Origin: Variovorax paradoxus
GTDB lineage: Bacteria > Pseudomonadota > Gammaproteobacteria > Burkholderiales > Burkholderiaceae_C
Direction: 5' to 3'
DNA length: 64,000 bases
Assembly (NCBI RefSeq): GCF_902712855.1
Contig: NZ_LR743508.1
Span: 682,001 to 746,000, forward strand
The notes under the pieces are model-generated. The model was not told the DNA's origin and did not search any database. It saw only the letters and a program-made list of their open reading frames with translations. Below are positions 51,948-61,306 of the stretch, piece after piece (within the stretch, counting starts at the first letter, position 1; each line of letters starts with the position of its first letter). The position numbers and the translations under genes are program-made.

Positions 51948-52994
51948 TCAGCCACGTTGGCGCCGGCGCCTCCCTCGCAGGCCGGCGAGCGCCAAGGCAC
52001 CTAGAGCAGCTGCGATCGCACCGACCGCAACGGCGGCCGGGTTGATCTCGCGCGTCGCGCGAAAGCCGCCATCGATGGCGCTGCTGCGGGAGGACTCGTA
52101 AAGGTTGCCATCCGAACGCAGCGCCGGCCGCGCTCGCTGAAGTGACTTGTCGGTAAGCCATTTCATACTGCGGACAACCAAGTCCGGAGCCAAGGCGTGG
52201 GCTAGGATCCCCGGGCGCGCAGGCGCGCCTATGTAGGTGCTGGGGCGTGGACGAGTTGCCAACGACACCAGCGCATCGGCAACGGTACGCGGATCGATAA
52301 CTGGTGGCGGCGGACGTACTTGCCCACCGCTGTAGTTCGCACCGTGCGACATGCCTGGTGTATCGACGAAGGTTGGGTAGACCTCGCACACATGGATGTG
52401 GGGATAGGATGATAGCTCTGCCCTCAGCGCTTCCGAGAACCCCCGCAACCCGAACTTGCTGGCTGTGCATGCTGTGGCGTAGGGTGCAGGCACCCAGCCG
52501 CCGAGCGAAATCATGTTCACCAGAGTGCCGCGACCTCGTGATTTGAAATGCGGCACGATCTCGTAGGCACCATGCATATGGCCTAAAAGGTTCGCCTCGA
52601 TCACGCGCCGGTGCGCTTCCATAGGTGTCTGATCGAAAAGGCCGACAGCGCCCACGCCAACATTGTTGATCCACATGTCCACATAGCCGAAGTGCGCGAG
52701 GGCAGACTCGGCCAAAGCATGGACTGCCTTTGCGTCCGTGACATCAGTGGGAACAACCAACGCGATGCCGCCAGCGGCCCTGCACTACTGCGCAACTTCC
52801 TCTAGGTTTTCGGTATGGCGTGCAGCAAGGACGAGTGACGCACCTTCTGCGGCAAATGCTAACGCTGTCGCTCGACCAATGCCGCTGGATGCGCCGGCGA
52901 TGACGACATTCAAGCTGGTGCGAGGCCCTGCTCGGGGTTTTACGACGCTGGATTGGTGAGCGGTGTGCGCTGCATCTGCTTGATGGTGTTGCAT
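51948..52994 (-). pseudogene. SDR family oxidoreductase with an in-frame TAG
   Basis: The frame of 349 codons starts MQHHQADAAHTAHQSSVVKP and has the SDR cofactor motif VIAGASSGIGRATALAFAAE; it stops at TAG (52785-52787) after LEEVAQ and continues in the same frame as CRAAGGIALVVPTDVTDAKA with NNVGVGAVG, a Ser (MISLGGW) and the YATACTASK motif region that usually reads YxASK. A C-terminal transmembrane-like stretch (AVAVGAIAAALGALALAGLR) follows. Relatives read EVA(Q/E)(Q/E)CRAAGG, so the stop replaces a Gln/Glu codon. No other lesion is visible. Here the expected catalytic Tyr is replaced: the segment reads ATACTASK. Confidence 0.8.
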
Positions 52995-53039
52995 AGGGAT
53001 CCTGGATAAGCGAGGTAGGGGTGAAGCGGTAGAACGTCT

Positions 53040-53201
53040 TTACTTCGCAGTCCGCTTGACTGGTGCCGCACCGCCGGCCTTTGTCTTTGCTGCATCGCTG
53101 GGCAGCTGCACCGGGGTGCGACCATCTGGATTCGCCCCTTTGGTGGGCTGGGGTGTTTTGGCAGGGCTGCCGGCTGAATGCACGCTTCGGCGCTGTGTCA
53201 T
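53040..53201 (-). CDS. Small basic low-complexity protein (53 residues)
   Basis: The product MTQRRSVHSAGSPAKTPQPT continues with Pro/Lys/Ala-rich residues and ends APVKRTAK. Such short disordered basic proteins are common next to stress genes in related genomes. It starts about 200 bp downstream of nothing recognisable and ends 45 bp before the SDR gene on the same strand. Function unknown; confidence rests on composition and position only. Confidence 0.45.
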   Translation of the reverse strand: MTQRRSVHSAGSPAKTPQPTKGANPDGRTPVQLPSDAAKTKAGGAAPVKRTAK

Positions 53202-53581
53202 GGCTGTGCTCCGTATGAAGAAACACAACATTGGCCTTTCTCAAACGGTCGCGTGTAGGCAAGGGCCTCTTCTTCCTTGAGAAGTGCCGCAAAGGGCGTT
53301 CACATCCAGCTCGTGCGGAACATTGCGCCAGGTTCATCCGACGCTGCAGCCGGAGAGGCGCGCCAGCCCGTAATCGGTCGCTATGCCAAAGGGTTCTCAT
53401 TGGGCTGTACCCTGAGGAGGACGAGACCCAGTTTGCGAAGGCCCTGGCGCGCATGCCGAGGGCTTGTGCTCCTACAACGAGAGTAGGGCGTGAAGCCTAC
53501 TTTTTCTTGCCCACGTCTAGAGCCGCGCGAAGCTGCTCATTCCCTCTCCGTTTTCGCCTTCCCATTTTCCTAGGACGTCAA
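53202..53581. other. No gene recognised; promoter region of the alcohol dehydrogenase gene
   Basis: The long frame of the zinc alcohol dehydrogenase is open upstream through 53231, but that extension is not family-like. The region probably holds the divergent promoters for the dehydrogenase and the 53-residue protein. No operator was identified. Confidence 0.4.
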
Positions 53582-54805
53582 ATGAAAGCTCTCACCTACC
53601 AGTCTTCAAAGAAGGTCAGCGTTGAGACGGTTCCTGATCCAGTGCTCGAGCAGGAAGACGACGTTCTGCTGCGCGTGACCGCAACGGCCATCTGCGGCTC
53701 CGACCTGCATATCTTCCGCGGAAAAATTCCCGACATGGAGTCGGGCGACATCTTGGGCCACGAATTCATGGGCATCGTGGAAGAAGTCGGCAAGGGCGTG
53801 ACACGGCTTAAGAAGGGGGACCGCGTAGTTGTGCCCTTCACCATCGCCTGTGGACAGTGCTTCTTCTGCAACAAGACGCTGTTTGCTGCCTGCGAGACCA
53901 CCAACCCGGGCCGTGGTGCCATTCTCAACAAGAAGAACGTGCGCTCCGGTGCGGGACTCTTCGGCTACTCGCACCTGTATGGCGGCTACCCGGGCGGGCA
54001 GGCGGAATACGTGCGGGTGCCCAAGGCGAATGTGGGCCCGCTGGTCATTCCTGCTGGACTGGCCGACGAGCAGGTGCTGTTCCTCTCGGACATCCTACCC
54101 ACGGGCTATCAGGCCGCTGTGAATGGCGAAGTGGGCCCCGGCTCGACGGTGGCCATCTTCGGCGCGGGACCCGTAGGCTTGATGGCCGCAGCCTCGGCCC
54201 GGCTGCTGGGCGCCGAGCGCGTCTTCATGGTCGACGAGCATGCCTATCGACTGGAATTCGCCCGGGCCACTTACGGCGTGGAGCCAATCAACTTCAAGGA
54301 CATCGACGATCCGGCTGGCGCAATCATCGAGCGCACGGATTTCCGCGGCGTCGACGCCTCCATCGACGCGGTCGGCTTCGAAGCCAAAGGAAGCACTCTG
54401 GAGACGGTCATGACTGACCTGAAGCTCGAAGGCTCCAGCGGAAAAGCGCTTCGCCAGGCCATTGCCGCGACGCGGCGCGGCGGGGTGGTGAGCGTGCCGG
54501 GCGTCTACGCGGGGTTCATCCACGGCTTCTTGTTCGGTGACGCGTTCGAGAAAGGGTTGACCTTCAAGATGGGCCAGACGCATGCGCAGCAGCACATGCC
54601 CAAGCTGCTCGAGCATATCCAGGCGGGCGACCTGAAGCCTGAGGTGATCATCACGCACCACATGGCGTTGGAAGACGCCGCGCGTGGTTACGACATCTTC
54701 GAGAAGGCCGAGGAGGACTGTCGCAAGGTCGTGCTGACGCCTTCGGGTCCGCAGCCTGCTGCCCACCCTGTCGCGCTCGAGGCTGATCGAGCCCTACCGC
54801 TCTAA
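53582..54805 (+). CDS. Zinc-dependent alcohol dehydrogenase
   Basis: This 407-residue medium-chain dehydrogenase starts MKALTYQSSKKVSVETVPDP. Zinc ligands are seen in ATAICGSDLHIFRG and GHEFMGIVEEVG, the structural Cys set in ACGQCFFCNKTLFAACETTN, and the cofactor motif in STVAIFGAGPVGLMAAASAR. The insert after the structural zinc and the FRGVDASIDAVGFE region place it in the glutathione-independent formaldehyde dehydrogenase-like group. Length (about 400) fits. Substrate is uncertain. A DUF3606 gene follows in the same direction. Confidence 0.9.
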   Translation: MKALTYQSSKKVSVETVPDPVLEQEDDVLLRVTATAICGSDLHIFRGKIPDMESGDILGHEFMGIVEEVGKGVTRLKKGDRVVVPFTIACGQCFFCNKTLFAACETTNPGRGAILNKKNVRSGAGLFGYSHLYGGYPGGQAEYVRVPKANVGPLVIPAGLADEQVLFLSDILPTGYQAAVNGEVGPGSTVAIFGAGPVGLMAAASARLLGAERVFMVDEHAYRLEFARATYGVEPINFKDIDDPAGAIIERTDFRGVDASIDAVGFEAKGSTLETVMTDLKLEGSSGKALRQAIAATRRGGVVSVPGVYAGFIHGFLFGDAFEKGLTFKMGQTHAQQHMPKLLEHIQAGDLKPEVIITHHMALEDAARGYDIFEKAEEDCRKVVLTPSGPQPAAHPVALEADRALPL

Positions 54806-54835
54806 GCTCAGTTTCCAAACAGTTCAGGAGATCTC

Positions 54836-55051
54836 ATGGCAAATCAAAGTGATTCCGCGGCGCCCCGCATCGACAAGAACGACGCTGGACAGGTCGCGCG
54901 CTGGACGCGTGAATTCGACGTGACCGAGGAGCAGCTGACCCAAGCCATCGCCAAGGTCGGCGACAAGGCTGCCGACGTGGAGTTGTACCTGAAGGGCAGC
55001 CGCAGCTCCACTAACGCGGACACCGCAAGCGAGGCGGCCAAGACCAAGTAG
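54836..55051 (+). CDS. DUF3606 family small protein
   Basis: The 71-residue product reads RIDKNDAGQVARWTREFDVT, then EEQLTQAIAKVGDKAADVEL, a full match to the DUF3606 pattern (I...D...V..WT..F.V...L..A...VG..A..V..YL). Its C-terminus is a short Ser/Ala/Lys tail. It follows the zinc alcohol dehydrogenase by 30 bp with GGAG before its ATG, so it may share that transcript. It ends in TAG. One of three DUF3606 genes in this window. Confidence 0.8.
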   Translation: MANQSDSAAPRIDKNDAGQVARWTREFDVTEEQLTQAIAKVGDKAADVELYLKGSRSSTNADTASEAAKTK

Positions 55052-55797
55052 GTACCCTCTCAGAACTCGAGGGATCCGATTTTCGAGGGCTTCAGGCTGG
55101 AGCGGAACCGACTGGAAATGCGACCCAGCGGGTGCGCCACGGTGCTGAAAGGGCGCAAGTGCCAATGCTGTGCGGGCACCCACGCACGCATGTTACCTGG
55201 GCCAAGGTTGCGCCGTTGCTGGCGCCGCCCAGCCCGTGAATGCCCGGACCTCCGAGAGTTCGTTCGGTCTTCCAAACCAGCCAACAGAGTCGATCATTCG
55301 GGCTCATCCAAGCGCGCAAAAGCTGAGAACTGCGTTCCACTCAAACGGCGCCTGGGCCACACGCGCTTTACGGTCGTGGGGCAAAGTCCTCGCAGCTACG
55401 TCGCGTTGCGAGCCGCATTTGACCATCTGTAAGACTCACTCGTCTTGTATTGCTCACGGCGTCCCGATCGCGAAGGCGCTCGCGCGGTGCACATACATGT
55501 TCGCGGCACGCGGGCGGCATCCGTGTTTCTATGCTCAACCCGACTCGCGCCATCCCCGTGGATCCCGCTACTTGGTGCGGTGGATCAGACTCGCAAGTGA
55601 GCAAGGAAGGCGTTTGCTGATTTCTGCCGCGCCATCCATGGTTCCGCCGCCACCCAAGCGATGGTCGAGGACTACCGCGTGAGCTTGGGCACCGATTGGG
55701 TCGAGGTGAAACCGGAAGGGCCATAGGCGGTATCGCCCACGCGTAAAGACCTGACAGTCCTACGCGGCGCTGCTGTTCTCGCCGTGACACCTTAGCC
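55052..55797. other. No intact gene; possible hydrolase fragment
   Basis: About 750 bp. One plus-strand patch near 55615-55725 reads FCRAIHGSAATQAMVEDYRV, then SLGTDWVEVKPEGP, which faintly resembles alpha/beta-hydrolase fold dehalogenases (...IH...EDYR). The remainder has no recognisable coding. It may be a decayed gene. Confidence 0.3.
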
Positions 55798-56148
55798 ATG
55801 AAAAACCTACTTCTTCGAATGCTAGCTCCAATGCTCGCATGCGGCGCCCTCGGTGCCGCAGTGACAGGCCCAGCCTTGGCCCAGTCCACCGGTAACCCAA
55901 AGGGAACTGCGGCGCCGCCTTCCGCCGACGGGCAGAAGGCGCCAGCGACTCGGGCGCCCACCGGCGGACTCGGCGAAAGCGGAAAGATCATCACAGACGA
56001 AAGTACGGCCAGGGCTCGCACTCAAACGAGCAAGCCGCCAGCCTCGATCGGCGGTGGCAAGGCGACACGGGACGGCGAACCTGGTAGGTCCGGCAGCGGC
56101 GCGGCCGCAGGCGGCGCCGACCCCTCTGCCAAACCAGCGCCCCAGTAA
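55798..56148 (+). CDS. Secreted low-complexity protein
   Basis: The 116-residue product has a clear signal peptide (MKNLLLRMLAPMLACGALGA, cleavage after PALAQ) and a disordered Gly/Ala/Pro/Ser/Thr-rich mature part (PTGGLGESGKIITDESTARA, then ASIGGGKATRDGEPGRSGSG). It is exported to the periplasm. Family unknown; a second secreted low-complexity protein lies at 57330-57626. The start is fixed by the signal peptide. Confidence 0.6.
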   Translation: MKNLLLRMLAPMLACGALGAAVTGPALAQSTGNPKGTAAPPSADGQKAPATRAPTGGLGESGKIITDESTARARTQTSKPPASIGGGKATRDGEPGRSGSGAAAGGADPSAKPAPQ

Positions 56149-56285
56149 GCTACAAAGCCGCAGCGAACCGGTCATTTCTCACGACAACGACGCGAACGCC
56201 TAAGCTATCCAATAGCGTAGCGTCCTTTGACAACCCTGAGCCTGTCAAGGCTTGTAGTCCCTTGCTGGTGAATTGGGCGACGCTG

Positions 56286-56636
56286 CTATTCGCCGCGCTC
56301 TCTCTTGACATGCGCTTCTGCTTCGAGCCAGTCGACGATCTCGCTGCCGGACCCTCCACCCGAGGCCATACGTCTTTGGTAGGCTTCGTATGCTGCCTGT
56401 CGGATGGCATCTTCGCGTGAGGTCTCCGGCACCGAATGGTCGCGGTTGTCTTGCACATCGCCGCGGGCGTCAGCAGAGCTGGCTCCTTCGATCTGTTCGG
56501 CTTCGCCAGGAAAGGCGTGAGCCTTGTTGGCTTCGCGTCCCATTCGGCTTCCCTCTGCAAAGCTGTCTTGACCGACCGCCCGGTTCTGTTCGATGTTGAC
56601 TGGCGACATCTGCTTTTGCGTGGTGGTCTGATTCAT
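56286..56636 (-). CDS. DUF2934 domain protein
   Basis: The 116-residue product starts MNQTTTQKQMSPVNIEQNRA and carries a C-terminal DUF2934 domain (REDAIRQAAYEAYQRRMASG, then SEIVDWLEAEAHVKRE). The N-terminal motif QMSPVNIEQNRAVGQD is shared with the 47-residue protein next to katE. AAGGAGA precedes the ATG. DUF2934 proteins are small stress-associated proteins of unknown function. The gene ends in TAG. Confidence 0.75.
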   Translation of the reverse strand: MNQTTTQKQMSPVNIEQNRAVGQDSFAEGSRMGREANKAHAFPGEAEQIEGASSADARGDVQDNRDHSVPETSREDAIRQAAYEAYQRRMASGGGSGSEIVDWLEAEAHVKRERGE

Positions 56637-56708
56637 GATCTCTCCTTAGAGATGGGCAGGTGATCGTTGAAAATTGAGTGAGCTTGGCGGCGGCACGAAC
56701 GCGGCTGT

Positions 56709-57311
56709 TCAAGGCTTCAAAAAACCGAACATGGCTTTGTCGGGCATCGTCTTCTCGGGCAGCACATATACGACACCGTTCCGATTGCCAAGCGAGGGCT
56801 TGACGTAGGCGTCGTAGAAGGCGGCGGGCACGTTGATGCAACCGAACGTGATCCGGTTGTCGTCCGCGGTGGGCGTGGCGAGCCGTTCGAGTCGGCGCTC
56901 GGCCTTCACATTCGGGCGCACGCGATGCATGGAGACGGCAGCATCGTAGTCGACCCACACGATGTCTTCACCAGACAAGTTTCGTCCAGGTTCGCTGGCG
57001 AACCGGCCTGCGGGAGTCGTGCGTTCCTCGGGTCGGATCTCCAACATCTTCCGCTCGCCGATACCCGGCACCGACTTGTCGCCGCGAGCCAGCCCAAGCA
57101 ACACCGGCGACGAGCCGGCCAGCGTGCCGTTGCCGCGGAAGACGTAAACGCGCGCCTGCCGCTTGTCAACCACTGCAAAGGGGCCGCCTTTGTTGTCCCC
57201 GGAGGAGACGGCTTCGTGCGCAATGCGCTGCACATCGCCCTGCGCCGCTACTGCGGCGAAAGGAGCGAGGAGCAGCACTGCAAGCACGCGACGAAGCGCC
57301 CGAGTGCTCAT
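56709..57311 (-). CDS. L,D-transpeptidase (YkuD family)
   Basis: The 200-residue exported enzyme has a signal peptide (VLAVLLLAPFAAVAAQG) and a YkuD catalytic domain: VSMHRVRPN (His) and RITFGCINVPAAFYDAYVKP, whose Cys is the nucleophile and whose form matches the HGxx...SxGC(I/V)R(M/L)xN pattern with Asn-Val. It crosslinks peptidoglycan or attaches proteins to it. MSTRALRRVL is taken as start. It lies 73 bp after the DUF2934 gene on the same strand. Confidence 0.88.
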   Translation of the reverse strand: MSTRALRRVLAVLLLAPFAAVAAQGDVQRIAHEAVSSGDNKGGPFAVVDKRQARVYVFRGNGTLAGSSPVLLGLARGDKSVPGIGERKMLEIRPEERTTPAGRFASEPGRNLSGEDIVWVDYDAAVSMHRVRPNVKAERRLERLATPTADDNRITFGCINVPAAFYDAYVKPSLGNRNGVVYVLPEKTMPDKAMFGFLKP

Positions 57312-57329
57312 TGCAGGAATTGACACGGA

Positions 57330-57626
57330 TCAGTTGCGGTCCGCACGGGCAGGGCGCATGCGTTGCGTTGCGGTTCCGTTGCTGGCCATGCTGGTGTCGT
57401 TGCTGGTGCCCGTCGCCATGCTGCCCGAACTTTGCGCAGTCCCGCTGGTGCCGGAGTTGTTCTGAGGCGTTGTGCCTGTGGTTCCCATCGGGCCGCCTGC
57501 GGGATTCTGCTGACCTGCGGCCGTGGCGGGGTTGGCGGGCGCCGTGGTAGGTGGATTGCCTTGAGCCAACACTGCGCCGCTCGTGGCGAGGGCAAGTGCT
57601 GCGGCGATGATTGAAGTCTTGTTCAT
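57330..57626 (-). CDS. Secreted Gly/Thr/Ser-rich protein
   Basis: The 98-residue product has a signal peptide (MNKTSIIAAALALATSGAVLA, cleavage before QGN) and a mature part of repeated Thr/Gly/Ser/Asn (TTGTTPQNNSGTSGTAQSSG). GGAG is at the right distance before the ATG. It lies 18 bp upstream of the L,D-transpeptidase gene on the same strand, so they may be one operon; the mature sequence could be a periplasmic linker or stress protein. Confidence 0.7.
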   Translation of the reverse strand: MNKTSIIAAALALATSGAVLAQGNPPTTAPANPATAAGQQNPAGGPMGTTGTTPQNNSGTSGTAQSSGSMATGTSNDTSMASNGTATQRMRPARADRN

Positions 57627-58363
57627 GAGAGTCTCCTGGGTAAATTGATGGTGGGTTCGACGGAAAAGCCTTTGATTTCGGCCACCGGTCGATCTCGACC
57701 GGTTCCGCACGATTGGTCTGGCTGTGCACATACCACGTCGGTTGTCGGCGGGGTGTGTCGTAGGAGAGCGCGAGACACGGTTGAACAACGACGCTTATGT
57801 CTGCATAAAGCCCATCGCCCCGGTCGCGAACCGCGATCTTTGCATTCCACGAACTCTCTCGGAGGTGTCTTGGATCACCTGCTGCTTTGCGCGACGAGGT
57901 CTTGCGCAACCATCGGACCACTGCGGAACTGCTGCGTGGCAACGCGCTGGTGACTTTGACAAGATCTCTTGGACTTAGGCGCTGCGCAGATGTGACCGCT
58001 TGCCCGGCCGCGCCGTCGCAGCCACTTGCTTGGCGGAGACGGCCGCCCCAAGCTCCTCGCGTCTCGGTCCTTGCGTCATTCGCTTGGTTCTGGCCGCCAG
58101 CGCCACTTATTCGCGCAGGCGGTGGATGGAGTTGCTCGCGCTCTGCCGAACTTGTTCTTGGATTTCTCGGCCCTTGGATCCTGCCCAAGCAGGCAAGCAG
58201 GCCCGCCTAACGTTTCGCTTCGAGTCGCGCCCCCAGTGCTGAAAGGGCGCCCTGCGCGCGCTCGAAACGCTTGTAGACCTACAGCTTCTCCGCTGCGCGC
58301 CTGACGGCAGGCACCGCTTCATCCGCGAACATACCAATCAGTCACCAGATTAGATGTTCTCGT
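57627..58363. other. No gene recognised
   Basis: About 740 bp. Frames on both strands (for example 57623-57850 minus, 57887-58210 plus) show no motif. The small secreted peptide starts immediately after this stretch. I see no further feature. Confidence 0.4.
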
Positions 58364-58543
58364 ATGAAACTGAAATTGAAGCCGCTGGCTGCGATGCTGG
58401 CTCTAGTTGGGACCTTCTTTGTGGCCCTGGGAATTCCAATGGCGGTCGCGCAGCCTGCTGATGTCTGCGCGTCGTTTTCTGCATCTTGGGAGCCGGCCGC
58501 TGTAAAAAACCAGATCATCCGCTCATGCCGGGATAGCGATTAG
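58364..58543 (+). CDS. Small secreted peptide (59 residues)
   Basis: The product MKLKLKPLAAMLALVGTFFV starts with a classic Sec signal and probable cleavage after PMAVAQ or PMAVA; the mature remainder is about 30 residues, PADVCASFSASWEPAAVKNQ and IIRSCRDSD, with two Cys that could form a disulfide. A broken copy lies at 31126-31334, where the signal core FF(L/V)ALGIPMAV and PADV are retained. No ribosome binding site is obvious. It looks like a secreted peptide family of unknown role. Confidence 0.6.
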   Translation: MKLKLKPLAAMLALVGTFFVALGIPMAVAQPADVCASFSASWEPAAVKNQIIRSCRDSD

Positions 58544-58754
58544 GCGTGCCAGTTTTGTCCTCTGGCTACCCGACTTGGTGGCGCAGGCGGAACCTGACTG
58601 ACTAGGTTCGATCAGCAGGACGGGCGTTGCAATGCCTCGGGAGCCAACGACCCGCGGGGCGTTCAGGAGAGGCTTGCGAAGAAAGGAACGGTCGACTCCG
58701 TCCGGACGTGACTCAGGCGCTACAGCGCAAAAATGGATAGAACGTAGATCTTTC

Positions 58755-61298
58755 CTAACGCTTGAAGCCCAAACGTTTCATCGCTTCTGCGAGTGGCTGC
58801 CGTGTCTTCCAGTAAGCTTCCCAAGGATCCGCAGCTTGAAATGAAAGGTGTTCGCGCGCTGTGCGCACGTTCCACTGTGCACCACTTTTAAGCTGTGTCA
58901 TATCGTCCCAGCTCACCGGGATGGAGACGCCGAGGCCTGGCCTGGCACGTGCGGAGAATGCAGCCACAGTGGTTGCTCCGTGACCGTTTCGCAGGTAGTC
59001 GACGAACAACTTGCCCACGCGGTTATTCGGCCCGCTCCTGGCGACAAAACGGGTCGGGATCGTCTTGGCCAAGTGTTGTACAACAGCTTGCGAGAACCCT
59101 TTGACAGTTTCGTAGTCGTAGCGCGGCGCGAGGGGCACTACCACGTGCAGGCCTTTGCCGCCACTGGTTTTGAGCCACGCTTCGAGGCCGAGTGCTCGCA
59201 GCATCGCCCTCACGAGCGTGGCTGCTTCCTGGATGTGCTCCCACGGGGTGCCTTCGCCGGGGTCGAGATCAAAAACCATTCGGTCCGGCTTTTCGATCAC
59301 TTTCGCCGTCGAGTTCCATGTGTGGAACTCCATGACGTTCATTTGTGCAGCACCGACAAGCGCCTTGGCACTTGCGACCTCCAGCAGAGCCTTGTGCCCC
59401 GGCCACAAAGTTTCGGGTAGCTCATTGATGCCCGGAATACCGATCTTCTCGCCGTGCTTCTGGAAAAACAATTCACCACCCACGCCAGTCGGCCCGCGAA
59501 CGAGCGAGCACGGCCGCCCCTTCAGATGGGGAAGAATGAAGTCTGTCATCGACTCGTAGAAGCGCACCAGATCAAGCTTCGTGACGCCCGATGTGGGGTC
59601 GATCAAGCGCTCGCCGTGACTAACCTTGACGGTTCCAACTGATGGTTTCTGCTTGCCAGTCGCCAGGGTGGCTGGATCCGGGCCGGATATGACCTTTGGC
59701 TGCTCGCGCACGATGGACTTTGCCGGCTTGTCGTCTCTTAATCCAATGAACGAGGCGTGGCGGATCTGGCCGTCCGGTGTCCATTCGGCGAACGCCACCT
59801 CCGCCAGTAGCACTGGCCTGACCCAGCGTTCCGCGCCAGACTTGCGCTTCGACCACCGCCCCGGCTTCAACGTGCCCTTATCGAAAGGCGGTTCGTCTGC
59901 AGCCAGGGGCACCAGCTTCCTCTTGAACTCCGCGGCTTCGCCAACACTCCATCCTGTTCCCACGCTGCCGGCAGGCAAGAGGTTGCTCTTGGCGTCATGG
60001 ATCCCAAGTAGCAGGCTTCCGATCTGCGCAGAGTTATCGCTGCGATCGGTGTAGCCGCAAACAACGAATTCCTGGCGCAGCTTGCACTTGAGCTTCAGCC
60101 AGGTCTCGCTGCGACGGGAAACGTATGGCGCGTCAGCGCGCTTCGCGATGACCCCTTCCAGTTGCAACTGACAAGCAGATCGCAGGATTGAGGAGGGGTC
60201 GGCCGGAAAGTCTGCGCTGAAGCGCACGTGCTCTGAAGCCCGTTCCTCGAAGAATGCACGCAACACTTCACGGCGCGCCTTCAGGGGGACATCACGCAGG
60301 TCCGCACCTTCGAAGAAGGGCGCGTCAAAAACAAAATAGACGATCTGGTCGGTGCCTTGGTGCTTGTCGAACGCGTTTTGCAACGCATTGAAATCCGGGG
60401 CGCCGCTGGGGCCCAGGACGACGATTTCTCCGTCCAGGAACGTCGAGGTCAGGCCCATCTTGCCGAGTTCGTCCACCAACTGGGGCATCTTTTGGGCCCA
60501 GTCGTGCCCGCCCCGCGTAATGAGTCCCACCTTGCCCTTGTCCAGTCGGGCCATGAGGCGATAACCGTCGAACTTGATTTCGTAAAGCCATTCGCCAGTT
60601 CCCGGGATGCCTGCCGCGAGCGTGGCGAGCTGTGGCTTCAGGGTCTGGGGCAATGCGGATTTCTTTGCCGAAGCAAGGGGATTTCTGACGGACGAAGGCT
60701 TGGGGTGCTCGGCATTCTTGGATGGCTTGCGCGCCACCTTTTTGAGAGGCTTTGCAATGACGCTGTCTGGAAGCGCCGTCACGACGTCGTAGTCCGCATG
60801 CGGGCGCGCGAACTCGTCTTTCTTCTTGAAGAGGATCCACGGCTCCTGGCGCTCGCCGCCCTTGGCGATGTTCACGAGCTCCCACAAACCTTCCAGTTTT
60901 TGGCCATGCAGGCGAAATACGAGCTTGCCTGCGGCCATGCCGGCGCGTGGGTCTCCGACAGGCTCCCAAGTCCCGTTGTCCCAGACTATCACCGTGCCGG
61001 CGCCGTACTGCTTCGGCGGGATCGTCCCCTCGAAGGACGAGTAGGAGATGGGGTGGTCCTCGACGTGGATCGCCATCCGTTTCTCCTGCGGGTCGAAGCT
61101 CGGACCTTTCGGCACGGCCCAGGACAGCATCACGCCGTCCAACTCGAGCCGGAAGTCATAGTGCAGCCTCGAGGCGGCGTGCTTCTGGACAACAAAACTG
61201 AGGGCGTGAGGGTTGGCCTTGCCGCCCTCGGCGGGCTCGCTCGTGACGGCGAAGTTGCGCTTCGCCTTGTAAACCGAGAGCGCATCACCCTTGGTCAT
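58755..61298 (-). CDS. ligD: Multidomain DNA ligase D (LigD)
   Basis: The 847-residue enzyme works with Ku in bacterial non-homologous end joining. Domains in order are the 3'-phosphoesterase (about 20-150, HDFRLELDGVMLSWAVPKGP-like start), the ATP-dependent ligase with the nucleotidyl Lys in LYEIKFDGYRLMAR (about residue 250), and the polymerase/primase (about 560-840, FYESMTDFILPHLKGRPCSL, MVFDLDPGEGTPW). The order PE-LIG-POL is that of Pseudomonas LigD. MTKGDALSVYKAKRNF is the start. It follows a DUF3606 gene and is near a broken Ku fragment. Confidence 0.94.
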   Translation of the reverse strand: MTKGDALSVYKAKRNFAVTSEPAEGGKANPHALSFVVQKHAASRLHYDFRLELDGVMLSWAVPKGPSFDPQEKRMAIHVEDHPISYSSFEGTIPPKQYGAGTVIVWDNGTWEPVGDPRAGMAAGKLVFRLHGQKLEGLWELVNIAKGGERQEPWILFKKKDEFARPHADYDVVTALPDSVIAKPLKKVARKPSKNAEHPKPSSVRNPLASAKKSALPQTLKPQLATLAAGIPGTGEWLYEIKFDGYRLMARLDKGKVGLITRGGHDWAQKMPQLVDELGKMGLTSTFLDGEIVVLGPSGAPDFNALQNAFDKHQGTDQIVYFVFDAPFFEGADLRDVPLKARREVLRAFFEERASEHVRFSADFPADPSSILRSACQLQLEGVIAKRADAPYVSRRSETWLKLKCKLRQEFVVCGYTDRSDNSAQIGSLLLGIHDAKSNLLPAGSVGTGWSVGEAAEFKRKLVPLAADEPPFDKGTLKPGRWSKRKSGAERWVRPVLLAEVAFAEWTPDGQIRHASFIGLRDDKPAKSIVREQPKVISGPDPATLATGKQKPSVGTVKVSHGERLIDPTSGVTKLDLVRFYESMTDFILPHLKGRPCSLVRGPTGVGGELFFQKHGEKIGIPGINELPETLWPGHKALLEVASAKALVGAAQMNVMEFHTWNSTAKVIEKPDRMVFDLDPGEGTPWEHIQEAATLVRAMLRALGLEAWLKTSGGKGLHVVVPLAPRYDYETVKGFSQAVVQHLAKTIPTRFVARSGPNNRVGKLFVDYLRNGHGATTVAAFSARARPGLGVSIPVSWDDMTQLKSGAQWNVRTAREHLSFQAADPWEAYWKTRQPLAEAMKRLGFKR

Positions 61299-61306
61299 GA
61301 CGCTGC

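Noticed and set aside
56150..56311. A short minus-strand frame ending DSLGVRVVVVRNDRFAAAL after the DUF2934 gene
   Set aside because: It overlaps the DUF2934 3' end by 26 bp, lacks a ribosome binding site and matches no family; not enough to call.
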